Source: Bacteroidaceae bacterium (lineage in GTDB: Bacteria > Bacteroidota > Bacteroidia > Bacteroidales > Bacteroidaceae). Taken from it: 50,196 nucleotides of DNA. Where the stretch lies: NCBI GenBank assembly GCA_017483765.1, contig JAFUVE010000077.1, positions 1-50,196 on the forward strand, read 5' to 3'. Both the position numbers and the translations under genes were made by a program. Below the pieces are notes generated by a model. It did no database searches and was not told where the DNA came from. It worked only from the letters and a program-made list of their open reading frames with translations. Below are positions 16,801-24,628 of the stretch, one piece after another (position 1 is the stretch's first letter; every line of letters begins with the position of its first letter).

Positions 16801-16831
16801 AAGAAAGAATGGTTCTTGTAAATGTTTTCAT
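13826..16831 (-). CDS. Secreted GH128-like glycoside hydrolase with FnIII and dockerin domains
   Basis: This 1001-residue protein has a signal peptide MKTFTRTILSFMLWISTALF(LPLAAA). Residues about 30-230 are beta-rich, with a stretch (YTEPNFQGDEC) that recalls a beta/gamma-crystallin motif. The catalytic part resembles the glycosyl-hydrolase catalytic core of GH128: MKTNNEPGNSADD supplies the likely acid/base Glu, LDLHCYW follows, and RPIWISEWIWG the nucleophile Glu. GH128 enzymes are endo-beta-1,3-glucanases. An FnIII domain begins near 475, then a long beta-rich region. Near the C-terminus is a type I dockerin pair (GDVNEDGNVDISDIVAVINQ and SDVNSDEKVDISDIVAIINI), followed by an acidic Gly-rich tail. 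It diverges from the SusC gene. The substrate is inferred from a distant fold match only. Confidence 0.75.
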   Translation of the reverse strand: MKTFTRTILSFMLWISTALFLPLAAANSETTVDQVTGSVELTEDVDYVITNSTPFTTAGSVNIVNKDHAVVRISNVKPSRVISKWMGHIYIAGEKAQNDVNCQVKMYNNGAIIFPYDKNFRPLSCYTEPNFQGDECTNYSEGSSGGFMKSLNASTLNNQIRSFKLKRGYMVTFAIGLGGWGYSRCFIADQADLEIASLPAVLDLKISSYRLFKWQNYGKAGLANDTRYSSCDPLNVTGCYSFGNGENRYPDTECIPHHIYEDWPSASSCGSQTYSCHMKTNNEPGNSADDHPQDVATVLKNWENLMRTGMRLCSESSHDGSMSHLKEFIDSIDARGWRCDILDLHCYWSGGFDSGNLNWYSSNYGKGRPIWISEWIWGASWNSNGCFSNGRTEQEIISNTTDILASLNRNPRVERYFYWNSESKGHIVEGGSLTKLGKVYAAMDTGLGYTSDNEYIPKNPPYKEMGVLTDKYVSTKGTVTLNWDDPNGDLMSSIQVQCKVPGSVVWKSIGTVSPKDKNSSSGATYAYTDTVSEPGIYVYRIRGVWYQNNTSYYTNEVSVNVAPAQGTDSFQHGRLSITSTDEETVLFSEPFSGDSPKLFIGTLTNKNSRFYASNFIKSLTIKNFVYYPLQWQDNTNSISKIEEVPFMALHEGNYTFEGHDGNDLQCEVGEVKTETNDGGTSSKVGEVKFNVPFPEGVTPVVLTEIRQPIYKTTGFGVRVFDVTNTGFKYIVYTEVSTGVKPTVKNMQYFAITPGIGAIDKENDLYIAAGQGTDAQIYGSSQQTNYFKLSSTDSEGGVTSEQLYLSKPTVLTQLQTNNYPSLCMLRRTDRTEKDDAGTTWTTGTAVNRVFDHALSVDGKTVAVGTTLEAYRDDLAWVCISGKILIGDDKHEMNLKEEVVAKKGDVNEDGNVDISDIVAVINQIAGTASYRNSDVNSDEKVDISDIVAIINIIANGDSDSEDGGETPGDDNGEDAGEDTPQSGGGNSGIVGGEEAIEMLTKSK

Positions 16832-16880
16832 ATAGTTGTTAAGTTTTTATTTGTTCCTTCGTTTGGTTTTGTCGTTTTTT

Positions 16881-16972
16881 TTTAGTTTTAAGTAAGTATG
16901 TTTAGTTTTAGTTAAGTATGTTTAGTCTTAAGTAAGTATGTTTAGTTTTAAGTCAGTTTAGTTTAAAGTATG
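16881..16972. repeat. 20-bp tandem repeats in the divergent GH128/SusC region
   Basis: TTTAGTTTTAAGTAAGTATG is present three times with small changes (16881, 16901, 16921), followed by two degraded units to 16972. It lies 50 bp upstream of the GH128-like start codon, so in its 5' leader or promoter. The rest of 16973-17200 is AT-rich and contains an AACTCTCAACTCTAAATACT leader-like tract near 17080. Confidence 0.85.
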
Positions 16973-17205
16973 TTTCGCTAAGTTTGTTGAGTTTATTTAG
17001 TTTGTTGCCGATATATAAGCCCATTCTGCCCATTCACCTCATTCACCCCATCTTAATAACTAACTTCACTCTAAACCCTAAACTCTCAACTCTAAATACT
17101 AAAAACAAAGGTAACGATAATTTTCCAAAATGTGAAAAATTATCAATTCTTTTTTCCTAAAACCGCATATTTTTCACATAATCTATGAAAATTGCACATT
17201 TTTTA

Positions 17206-17235
17206 TTTGATTTTAATAAATTTTTAATATCTTTG
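17206..17235 (+). promoter_or_regulatory. Bacteroidetes-type promoter of susC-like operon
   Basis: TATCTTTG at 17228-17235 matches the -7 consensus TAnnTTTG, and TTTG at 17206-17209 lies 18 nt before it. Transcription would start near 17242, giving a 5' leader of about 140 nt before the ATG at 17384. Confidence 0.55.
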
Positions 17236-17264
17236 TACGAAATTTTACAATGACTAACTAAGCA

Positions 17265-17352
17265 GAATTCAATACGTAATTTTTTTTGTTAAGCTCTGTC
17301 CTACTCTAACGATTTTGGGAGGGAAGGAGGAACAACGAATTCAATACGTAAT
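17265..17352 (+). promoter_or_regulatory. 16-bp direct repeat in susC leader
   Basis: GAATTCAATACGTAAT occurs exactly at 17265-17280 and 17337-17352, start to start 72 bp apart, downstream of the predicted promoter and upstream of the susC-like ATG. It could be an operator, a leader-RNA element or a duplication scar. No regulator gene (SusR, HTCS or ECF-sigma) is in the locus. Confidence 0.5.
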
Positions 17353-17383
17353 CAATTTAATTACTAACTATAAATTTTACTTT

Positions 17384-20300
17384 ATGATTTTCAAAACTAA
17401 CTGTATTCGAACAGCCCTTTTGCTCGCTTTCCTCTGTCTGGTCAGCGGCTTGAAGGCGCAGACCATCAAGGTCAATGTGAAAGATGCAACGGGTGAGGGA
17501 ATCATCGGGGCTACCGTACAGGAGAAGGGTACTTCGAATGGAAAAATGACGGACCTCGATGGTAACGCTACCATCAATCTCGGTAACGCTAAGAACCCCA
17601 TCGTCATCTCTTACCTCGGGATGAAAACACAGGAAATCCTTGCTGCTGGACGACAGTCCATCGACGTCGTGCTTGAGGAGGATTCCAAAATGCTTGAGGA
17701 CGTGGTTGTCATCGGTTATGGTACCGTTCGCAAGAAGGACCTCACTGGTGCGGTCGCATCTATCGGAGCTGAGAAGCTGGCGGACATTCCGGTGGCTAAC
17801 GTAGCGGAGGCTCTCACGGGTAAGCTCGCAGGTGTGAACATCACGACAACGGAGGGGTCACCTGACGCTGACGTCAAAATCCGTGTCCGTGGAGGTGGAT
17901 CGCTCTCTCAGGACAACTCACCGCTCTACATCGTCGACGGATTCCCTGTGGAGAGCATCAGTGACATCGCTTCATCGGAAATCGAAACCATCGACGTGCT
18001 CAAGGACGCATCATCAACGGCTATCTATGGTGCCAGAGGTGCTAACGGCGTCATCATCATCACCACAAAGAGTGGAAAGGAAGGGAACGTGCAGGTCAAC
18101 TTCAACGCATCTATCGGATGGAAGAAGGTCACCAAAGAGGTGAAGGTGCTCGACCCTTATAACTACGCATACTATCAGTATGAACTCGGTAACGACGCAT
18201 ACGGTAACTACGACGACCTCGACATCTGGAAGTCCGTCAAGGGTAACAACTGGCAGGACCAGCTCTTCGGAAGGACCGGTGTGCAGAAGCAATACAACAC
18301 AAACGTCAGCGGTGGTAATAAGGACATCAAGTTCAATGTCGGATATGCGCACAACGAGGAAAGCAGCATCATGAAGGGTTCGGGCTACAACAAGGACAAC
18401 ATCAACGCCAAGTTGAATGCAGAACTCAACAAGTGGCTGTCATTCGAGTTTAAGGCTAACCTCGCTTTCACTACCATCAACGGTCTGAGCGGCGGTGCCG
18501 ACACCAACGAGTCGAACGCTGCCAGTGGCCTTGTGGCTAACACCATCAGATATAGGCCTGTGGAACCGCTTGCTGCCGACGATGAGGATGCTGAGAATGC
18601 AACGGGTACTCAGCGTACGCCATTCCAGCGTATCAACGCTACATACAAGAAGCAGGAGCGCCTGCGTCAGGACTACAACGCGGCGTTGAACTGGAAGCCT
18701 TGGAAGAACATCACATTCAGAACCGAGTTTGGTTACGGATGGCGTAAGGAGAACGCAGACAACGCTTGGTCGGCCGACGCCGTGCAGAACTCTCGATACG
18801 GATTCAACGGTCAGCCGCAGACGCACTTTGAGACAAAGGACATCAAGCGCTGGCGTAATGCCAACACCGTCACTTACGACAACAAGAAGCTTTTCGACGG
18901 AAGAGACCGTATCAACGTGCTCTTCGGTCAGGAGTGGAGCAGCCAGAAAGAGACCGACCGCGCGAGCACGTCTGTCGCTTTCCCGGCTACAATGACCATC
19001 AGCGAGGTGCTCGCAAATGCTGCTGCTGGTACCGCACTGCCTAACGAGACGGACATCAAGGCGAAGGACAATATGTTCTCGTTCTTCGGACGTGTCAACT
19101 ACACGCTCATGGACAAATACCTCGCTACGGTTACGCTCCGTGCCGACGGTTCCTCTAAGTTCGGAAAGAACAACAGATGGGGATACTTCCCGGCTGCGGC
19201 ACTCGCATGGAGACTTTCTGATGAGGACTACCTCAAGGACGTGTCATGGCTCGACAACCTCAAGCTGCGTCTCAGCTGGGGTACCGCAGGTAACAACCGT
19301 ATTCCTTCTGGACTTATGGCTACGACTTACTCTATGGCGGACAATGCAGGTAAACACCCAGGATTCGATGAGGTCAACACTACGATGCTTGAGCACGGGG
19401 CTTATCTGCCCAACCCGGACCTCAAGTGGGAAACAACCATCACGCGTAACTTCGGTATCGACTTCGGATTCTTCCACAGCCGTATCAACGGTAGCCTCGA
19501 ATTCTATTGGAACACAACGAAAGACCTCCTCATGAGGGTTGAGATTCCATCTCAGTCTGGATATTCTTACCAGTACAGGAACTTCGGTCAGACTTCCAAC
19601 AAGGGTATTGAGCTCAATGTCAACACTTACATCATCGACAAGAAGAACTTCACACTCAACGCCAACTTCAACATCTCATGGAACTCAAACAAAATCGACA
19701 AGCTCAACATGGATAATCCTTGGCAGAGCAGTAACTTCGCTGGGAGCACGATCGCTACTTACGAAGACTACAAGGTCGTGGAAGGCGGAAGACTCGGAGA
19801 AATCTGGGGATACAAGACCGACGGATTCTTCACTGCTTACGATCCGGAGACTAACCCGAACGGTGAACTCGTGCTCAATGGAAACACATGGGTCGTACGT
19901 GAAGGTGTAGTCAACAACAGCGGAAACATGTCGGCAGTCAAGCCGGGTGCTATCAAGTATGTGGTCGACGAGAACGGAGACCCCATCAAGCAGAAGCTCG
20001 GTAATGCCATCGCTCCAGTTACCGGTGGTTTCGGTATCGACGGTACTGTCGGAAACTTCGACTTCAATATGTTCTTCTCGTACTCTATCGGAAACAAGGT
20101 GGTCAACGGAACCAAACTGGCTAACTCTTTCTACACCGGGTCGGCTAAGAACTACAACCTCGTCAACGACTTCGAACTCGGAAAACGTTACACGGGAGTG
20201 GACCCGCAGACTGGATACAACCTCTCGAACCCGACCAACACCATGATCAACTACTACGGTGGAGCGGAAGCGCTCATCGCCAGACTCAACGCACTCAACA

Positions 20301-20617
20301 CCAACGCTACCATCTGGAACCCGGCTACTATGAACCGTATGTACATCAACGACTATGCGGTCGAGAACGCATCTTTCCTCAGAATGCAGACCCTCACTGT
20401 TGGTTACACGCTCCCGAAAAACTGGGTGAAGAAGGCATGGCTCTCTAGCGTCAGGCTCTATTTCACGGCTTACAACCTCTTCTGCATCAGCGGATACGAC
20501 GGATATGACCCTGAGGTCGACGTCAGCAGCAAACGAAACCCTATGTGCCCGGGAATCGACTACGCTGCATATCCGAAGAGCCGCACGTTTGTGGGAGGTA
20601 TTAATGTTACATTCTAA
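17384..20617 (+). CDS. SusC-like TonB-dependent outer-membrane transporter
   Basis: The 1077-residue protein has a signal peptide MIFKTNCIRTALLLAFLCLV (to SGLKAQ). I place the start at ATG 17384, since upstream codons to 17315 precede no plausible signal. A carboxypeptidase-regulatory-like domain (VKDATGEGIIGATVQEKGTS) is followed by the TonB-box region (DVVVIGYGTVRKKDLTGAV). The plug shows PLYIVDGFP, IDVLKDASSTAIYGARGANG and VIIITTKSG. A 22-stranded barrel of the SusC family ends in FVGGINVTF with the terminal Phe. It imports glycan oligosaccharides with the SusD lipoprotein encoded 21 bp downstream, powered by TonB-ExbBD. It lacks an N-terminal FecR-interacting domain, so it is probably not controlled by an anti-sigma pathway. 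Confidence 0.96.
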   Translation: MIFKTNCIRTALLLAFLCLVSGLKAQTIKVNVKDATGEGIIGATVQEKGTSNGKMTDLDGNATINLGNAKNPIVISYLGMKTQEILAAGRQSIDVVLEEDSKMLEDVVVIGYGTVRKKDLTGAVASIGAEKLADIPVANVAEALTGKLAGVNITTTEGSPDADVKIRVRGGGSLSQDNSPLYIVDGFPVESISDIASSEIETIDVLKDASSTAIYGARGANGVIIITTKSGKEGNVQVNFNASIGWKKVTKEVKVLDPYNYAYYQYELGNDAYGNYDDLDIWKSVKGNNWQDQLFGRTGVQKQYNTNVSGGNKDIKFNVGYAHNEESSIMKGSGYNKDNINAKLNAELNKWLSFEFKANLAFTTINGLSGGADTNESNAASGLVANTIRYRPVEPLAADDEDAENATGTQRTPFQRINATYKKQERLRQDYNAALNWKPWKNITFRTEFGYGWRKENADNAWSADAVQNSRYGFNGQPQTHFETKDIKRWRNANTVTYDNKKLFDGRDRINVLFGQEWSSQKETDRASTSVAFPATMTISEVLANAAAGTALPNETDIKAKDNMFSFFGRVNYTLMDKYLATVTLRADGSSKFGKNNRWGYFPAAALAWRLSDEDYLKDVSWLDNLKLRLSWGTAGNNRIPSGLMATTYSMADNAGKHPGFDEVNTTMLEHGAYLPNPDLKWETTITRNFGIDFGFFHSRINGSLEFYWNTTKDLLMRVEIPSQSGYSYQYRNFGQTSNKGIELNVNTYIIDKKNFTLNANFNISWNSNKIDKLNMDNPWQSSNFAGSTIATYEDYKVVEGGRLGEIWGYKTDGFFTAYDPETNPNGELVLNGNTWVVREGVVNNSGNMSAVKPGAIKYVVDENGDPIKQKLGNAIAPVTGGFGIDGTVGNFDFNMFFSYSIGNKVVNGTKLANSFYTGSAKNYNLVNDFELGKRYTGVDPQTGYNLSNPTNTMINYYGGAEALIARLNALNTNATIWNPATMNRMYINDYAVENASFLRMQTLTVGYTLPKNWVKKAWLSSVRLYFTAYNLFCISGYDGYDPEVDVSSKRNPMCPGIDYAAYPKSRTFVGGINVTF

Positions 20618-20638
20618 TATTTAAATCGAAATAGCAAT

Positions 20639-22609
20639 ATGAAAAAGATATTTTTGACTGCGGCCGTGGCGGTGAGCGCGCTGGCGTTCACGGGATGCTC
20701 TGACTTCCTCGACCAAAAATCGGCATCGGAGCTCGACACCGATAACACATATGAATCGGAGTACTATACCAGCGCTTTTGTGAACAAGATTTATGGAGGA
20801 CTTACGCAGGACCGTACATACTCACAGGACATGGCGTTCATCTATAACATGAACAGCGATGTGGAGCTCGTCGACGGACTGGGATCCAATGCCACCCTTA
20901 TTTCTGAACGTGGATTCTGCAACTACAACACGACACCGACATGGGCCCGACTGGCGGACCTCTGGACTGCTATGTATGGGGTCATCGAAAACTGTAACCT
21001 CGCTATCGACGGTATAAAGAACAGCTCTATTGCTGACAGACAGTCTATGAGGTTCGCTCTCGGTGAGGCGATCACCATCAGGGCGATGGTTTACTTCGAT
21101 CTCGTACGTCTATTCGGTGATATTCCTATGAAAATGGAACCGACGAAGGATGACCTCAGCAACGTGTATCTGCCGAAGGTTGACAGAGACCAGATTCTTG
21201 ACCAACTACTCGCTGACCTCGACGAGGCTATCGAACTGCTGCCATGGGCAGGACAAAACTACTACACTACCGAACGGGCGACGAAGGGATATGCTCATGC
21301 GCTCGCAGGACAAATCGCACTTACCAAAGCGGGATATGTCATCCGCGAAAAAGCAAAGGACGGATATGAGACGGCGGAATACTCCGACGCTACTTACCCT
21401 ACCCAGAGACCATCGGCTGCGGAGAGAGACAACCTCTACAAGACTGCCCTCAAGCATTTCGCAACGGTAATCAACAGCGGAGTGCATAAGCTCAACCCAT
21501 CTTTCGAGAATGAGTGGGAAAAAATCAACCAACTTTCACTCGACGCGACTTACAGAGAAAACATCTTCGAAATTCCAATGCTACAAAACGTCAGCGGAGA
21601 GCTCGGATACACCGTCGGAGTTCGTATGAACGGCGTCACTTCGGATTTCGGATATGGAAACTCATCGGGTAAGATGAAACTCACTTCGGATTTCTTCTAT
21701 TCTTATGACCCCAACGACCTACGTCGCGACATCACTTGCTCTACAATACAGATCAAGGAGGACGTGAACGCGGAGGGAAAACCGGCTACAATATCTGAAA
21801 GCCTCGGAAACGCGCCGTTCGGACTTTATGTCGGAAAATGGGACCCCCGCAAGGAGAACGACTCTTGGCTGCAGCAGAACAAGGCGGCGTCCGCTAAACA
21901 CATGACAGGTATCAATGTTGTGAAAATCAGATATCCGCAAGTGCTGCTATGGTATGCCGAAATCATGAACGAACTCGCTGGACCGGATGGAAACGTGGCG
22001 GGAGACGCAGGGATGACGGCGCGTCAGGCACTCGCACAGGTCCACCTGCGTGGATTCGACGAGAAACACCAGACTTACGCGCAGGACTACATCGACCAGC
22101 TGCCGGCTGACAAGGAGGGATTCTTCATTGCTATCGACAACGAGAACAAATGGGAACTGGCAGGAGAAGGTGCTCGTAAGTGGGACCTCATCAGATGGAA
22201 CCTGCTCACTCAGAGAATTCTTGAGATGAAGGAAAACTACCTTCGTGATGTTACAATCGTTCAGGAAGGACAAGAGGACGACGGCACACGTTATCAAAAG
22301 ACCATCTACTTCAACTATAAGGATGAGTCGAAGACCTACATCGATGAGTCTTCATTCACTTGGTACGGATTCCCGGACGGAAAATCGGAGGCTGATTACA
22401 CCGGAAGCAAAGCTTCATTCGGTAGCACCAAGCTTACCGATGCAAACATCGAGACCAACCTGCCGTCTATCTCCAGCGGACTCGTGGGTACGGCGCTTAA
22501 CCCGGGACAGACTCCGGATGTGCCGGTCAAGAACCGATACCTCATGCCTATCGCGGCTACTACGATCTCTGCATCTAACGGAACGCTGTATAACTCTTAC
22601 GGATGGTAA
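20639..22609 (+). CDS. SusD-like glycan-binding lipoprotein
   Basis: The 656-residue RagB/SusD-family lipoprotein has a lipobox ending in Cys20 (ALAFTGC), then the typical SDFLDQKSASELDTDNTYES start. TPR-like helices (RFALGEAITIRAMVYFDLVR, LFGDIP) and the C-terminal ELAGEGARKWDLIRWN motif are family hallmarks. It forms the lid over the SusC barrel and captures oligosaccharides at the outer-membrane surface. It lies 21 bp after the SusC stop, and 30 bp before the next lipoprotein gene, so the three form one operon. The length is slightly above the family average. Confidence 0.96.
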   Translation: MKKIFLTAAVAVSALAFTGCSDFLDQKSASELDTDNTYESEYYTSAFVNKIYGGLTQDRTYSQDMAFIYNMNSDVELVDGLGSNATLISERGFCNYNTTPTWARLADLWTAMYGVIENCNLAIDGIKNSSIADRQSMRFALGEAITIRAMVYFDLVRLFGDIPMKMEPTKDDLSNVYLPKVDRDQILDQLLADLDEAIELLPWAGQNYYTTERATKGYAHALAGQIALTKAGYVIREKAKDGYETAEYSDATYPTQRPSAAERDNLYKTALKHFATVINSGVHKLNPSFENEWEKINQLSLDATYRENIFEIPMLQNVSGELGYTVGVRMNGVTSDFGYGNSSGKMKLTSDFFYSYDPNDLRRDITCSTIQIKEDVNAEGKPATISESLGNAPFGLYVGKWDPRKENDSWLQQNKAASAKHMTGINVVKIRYPQVLLWYAEIMNELAGPDGNVAGDAGMTARQALAQVHLRGFDEKHQTYAQDYIDQLPADKEGFFIAIDNENKWELAGEGARKWDLIRWNLLTQRILEMKENYLRDVTIVQEGQEDDGTRYQKTIYFNYKDESKTYIDESSFTWYGFPDGKSEADYTGSKASFGSTKLTDANIETNLPSISSGLVGTALNPGQTPDVPVKNRYLMPIAATTISASNGTLYNSYGW

Positions 22610-22639
22610 TATTTAATAATGTAATTAGTATAAGAAATT

Positions 22640-24316
22640 ATGAAGAAATATATGTATAAATTCGGTCTTCCGGTATGCCTGGCGGCTGCTCTCATTGCCA
22701 ACAGCGCATGTACGGACGACAACGACTGGAAAGTCGATAAGTCTCACGACAGACTTTTCGGTATAGCTGGCGATAAAATCACCGTCGAACCGGAGGATAT
22801 CTCGGCTACGGTCACATTCAACGGGGTGCCCAACGCGCAATATTACATCATTGAGGTCAGCACCGACTCTCTGTACGACGACGTCGAACTCGGCGGAACT
22901 CCTCACTCTGTCATCTACGGTCAGGACAAGTCTATTACAAAGTCACCGGCTGTCCTTCAGAACTTGGCAGGTGACACCAAGTACTTCCTCCGTATAAAAG
23001 CGCAGAACAGCGAGAAGGCGGACGGACATTGGGCCTACTATCAGAAGAGCAGTGCGGTCGCACCATTCAAGACTAAGGCGGAGCAAATTTTCAACCAACT
23101 CGAGAATAGCGACAGGGGTGAGGACTTCATCCACGTCACTTGGAACAGCGAGAAGGAGGCTACCGACATTCTTGTCACTGATGCAGACGGAAACGAGGTC
23201 CAGACCATCACGCTCTCGCAGCAGGACAAGCAGGCGGGTGAATATACAATCAGCGGACTCAACCCGTCTACCACATACATCGTCATGATCAACAACGGCG
23301 AAGCTGTCCGTGGAACGCTCAACGCTACGACTACGGCGGCGATGCCGGCGGCGGACTTCAAGTACTTCCTGCCGGAGGACACCGAAATCATCACAAAGGC
23401 ATTGCTCGACGAGATTGCTGAGCAGGCCAAGGCAGCTGCGGGAAGCGAGACGAACTACAGTGTCACCATCGGTATTCCAGCTGGAAAGACATACGACTTC
23501 CACGGAGTGTCGGAGGACGGATCGGCTACGAACGTCAAAGTGCCGGATGGTATGTCGGTCACTTTCTTCGGACTGGCGGGAGGTGACGCGCCTACGATCA
23601 ACTTCGTCAAGAACATCGACCTCGAGGGTTCACACGCATTCGTCGCATTCGAGAACGTCAAGGTCGTGGACAGTGGCGCTCAGTATTTCCTCAACCAGGG
23701 TAACGCATGTACTGTGGGCGAGTTCAGGGTGAAGGACTGCGAGATGTCCGGATTCAAGAACGCATTCTTCCGTGTGCAGAACAGCAACGTCAAGGTCATC
23801 GAGAAGCTCATCATCGACAACTCCATCTTCCATGACATGTGCTCAGGTTACTCGTTCATACATGTGGATGCTGGATCTGGTGCTGGTGTGGTCAAGAACA
23901 TCGACATCGACAATACTACGCTCTATAACGTGGCTACAGGCGGTAAGATGTTCATCTACAGTAAGGCTACCGAAATGGAGAGCATCTCTGTGCGCAACAC
24001 TACGTTCTACAACTGTATCGGTAACAACAACTACTGGGTTGACTTCAACGGAGCCGGAACTACCGGTACCTTCGAGTTTGTCAAGTGTCTCTTCGCCAAG
24101 ACTCCGGACGACGTAACAAAGAACATCCGATCCAACAACGATCCTAACATCGAAGAGTGCTACCACACAACTGACTTCTTCAAGACGCTCAAGGGATCAA
24201 ACGAACTGGGCATCTCGTCTGATGATCTCTTCGTAGACCCTGCGAATGCTGACTTCCACTTCAAGGGAGGACGTATCCTCTACTGCGGAGACCCGAGATG
24301 GTATACTGAAGAATAA
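22640..24316 (+). CDS. SusE-position surface lipoprotein, FnIII plus parallel beta-helix-like (DUF5123-like)
   Basis: The 558-residue lipoprotein has a lipobox ending in Cys24 (LIANSAC) followed by TDDND, an acidic stretch like the lipoprotein export signal for the Bacteroidetes cell surface. Two FnIII-like beta domains occupy about 40-230. The C-terminal half (about 260-550) has repeated short beta segments (KNIDIDNTTLYNVATGGKMF, SISVRNTTFYNCIGNNNYW), as in right-handed parallel beta-helices of the DUF4957/DUF5123 type. Encoded third in the susCD operon, it is probably a surface glycan-binding protein. No catalytic acids of a polysaccharide lyase were recognised. Confidence 0.82.
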   Translation: MKKYMYKFGLPVCLAAALIANSACTDDNDWKVDKSHDRLFGIAGDKITVEPEDISATVTFNGVPNAQYYIIEVSTDSLYDDVELGGTPHSVIYGQDKSITKSPAVLQNLAGDTKYFLRIKAQNSEKADGHWAYYQKSSAVAPFKTKAEQIFNQLENSDRGEDFIHVTWNSEKEATDILVTDADGNEVQTITLSQQDKQAGEYTISGLNPSTTYIVMINNGEAVRGTLNATTTAAMPAADFKYFLPEDTEIITKALLDEIAEQAKAAAGSETNYSVTIGIPAGKTYDFHGVSEDGSATNVKVPDGMSVTFFGLAGGDAPTINFVKNIDLEGSHAFVAFENVKVVDSGAQYFLNQGNACTVGEFRVKDCEMSGFKNAFFRVQNSNVKVIEKLIIDNSIFHDMCSGYSFIHVDAGSGAGVVKNIDIDNTTLYNVATGGKMFIYSKATEMESISVRNTTFYNCIGNNNYWVDFNGAGTTGTFEFVKCLFAKTPDDVTKNIRSNNDPNIEECYHTTDFFKTLKGSNELGISSDDLFVDPANADFHFKGGRILYCGDPRWYTEE

Positions 24317-24323
24317 TTCTGAT

Positions 24324-24378
24324 AATCTCGAGATCACGTTTAAGCTTCAATTTGAAGAAGCCACGTGATCTCGAGATT
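24324..24378 (+). terminator. Long hairpin ending the susCD operon
   Basis: Arms 24324-24339 (AATCTCGAGATCACGT) and 24363-24378 pair perfectly over 16 bp. The loop carries a second small palindrome (CTTCAA-T-TTGAAG). It starts 7 bp after the stop and ends in a T-rich stretch, consistent with an operon terminator. Confidence 0.6.
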
Positions 24379-24379
24379 T

Positions 24380-24480
24380 CAATTATTTCGATTTTTCGAT
24401 TCATCGATTGCTCGATTCCTCGAAAGCTCGATTCCTCGAAAATTCGATTCATCGATTCCTCTAAAGCTCGAAATTTAATT
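24380..24480. repeat. TCGATTCCTCG-type microsatellite
   Basis: Degenerate units of about 9-10 bp such as TTCGATTCATCGATT and CTCGATTCCTCGAAAG fill this stretch. Related tracts occur at 45358-45410 and 47400-47526, in each case close to a (G/C)TCCG(G/C)ATGG motif or another repeat. Confidence 0.75.
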
Positions 24481-24489
24481 ACCTTCTCT

Positions 24490-24564
24490 CAGCCTTGCGC
24501 CATCCAGTGTGGCAGAACTTTTGTTTCGTCCCCACAAAGGCTCCCGGTGTCGGGTGTCCATCCT
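24490..24564. repeat. Single copy of the 93-bp repeat
   Basis: This segment matches the first 75 bp of the units at 9052-9330 (AGCCTTGCGCCATCCAGTGT, CCCACAAAGGCTCCCGGTGT). It ends where the sequence changes to TCTTGGAAATAATG. It is followed by an AAACTCTCAACTCTAAACTA leader before the gene at 24629. The orientation relative to the downstream gene is the same as at 9052. Confidence 0.85.
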
Positions 24565-24628
24565 CTTGGAAATAATGTCCGCAAGGCCTCTTCAAACCCT
24601 AAACTCTCAACTCTAAACTAATAAAATT

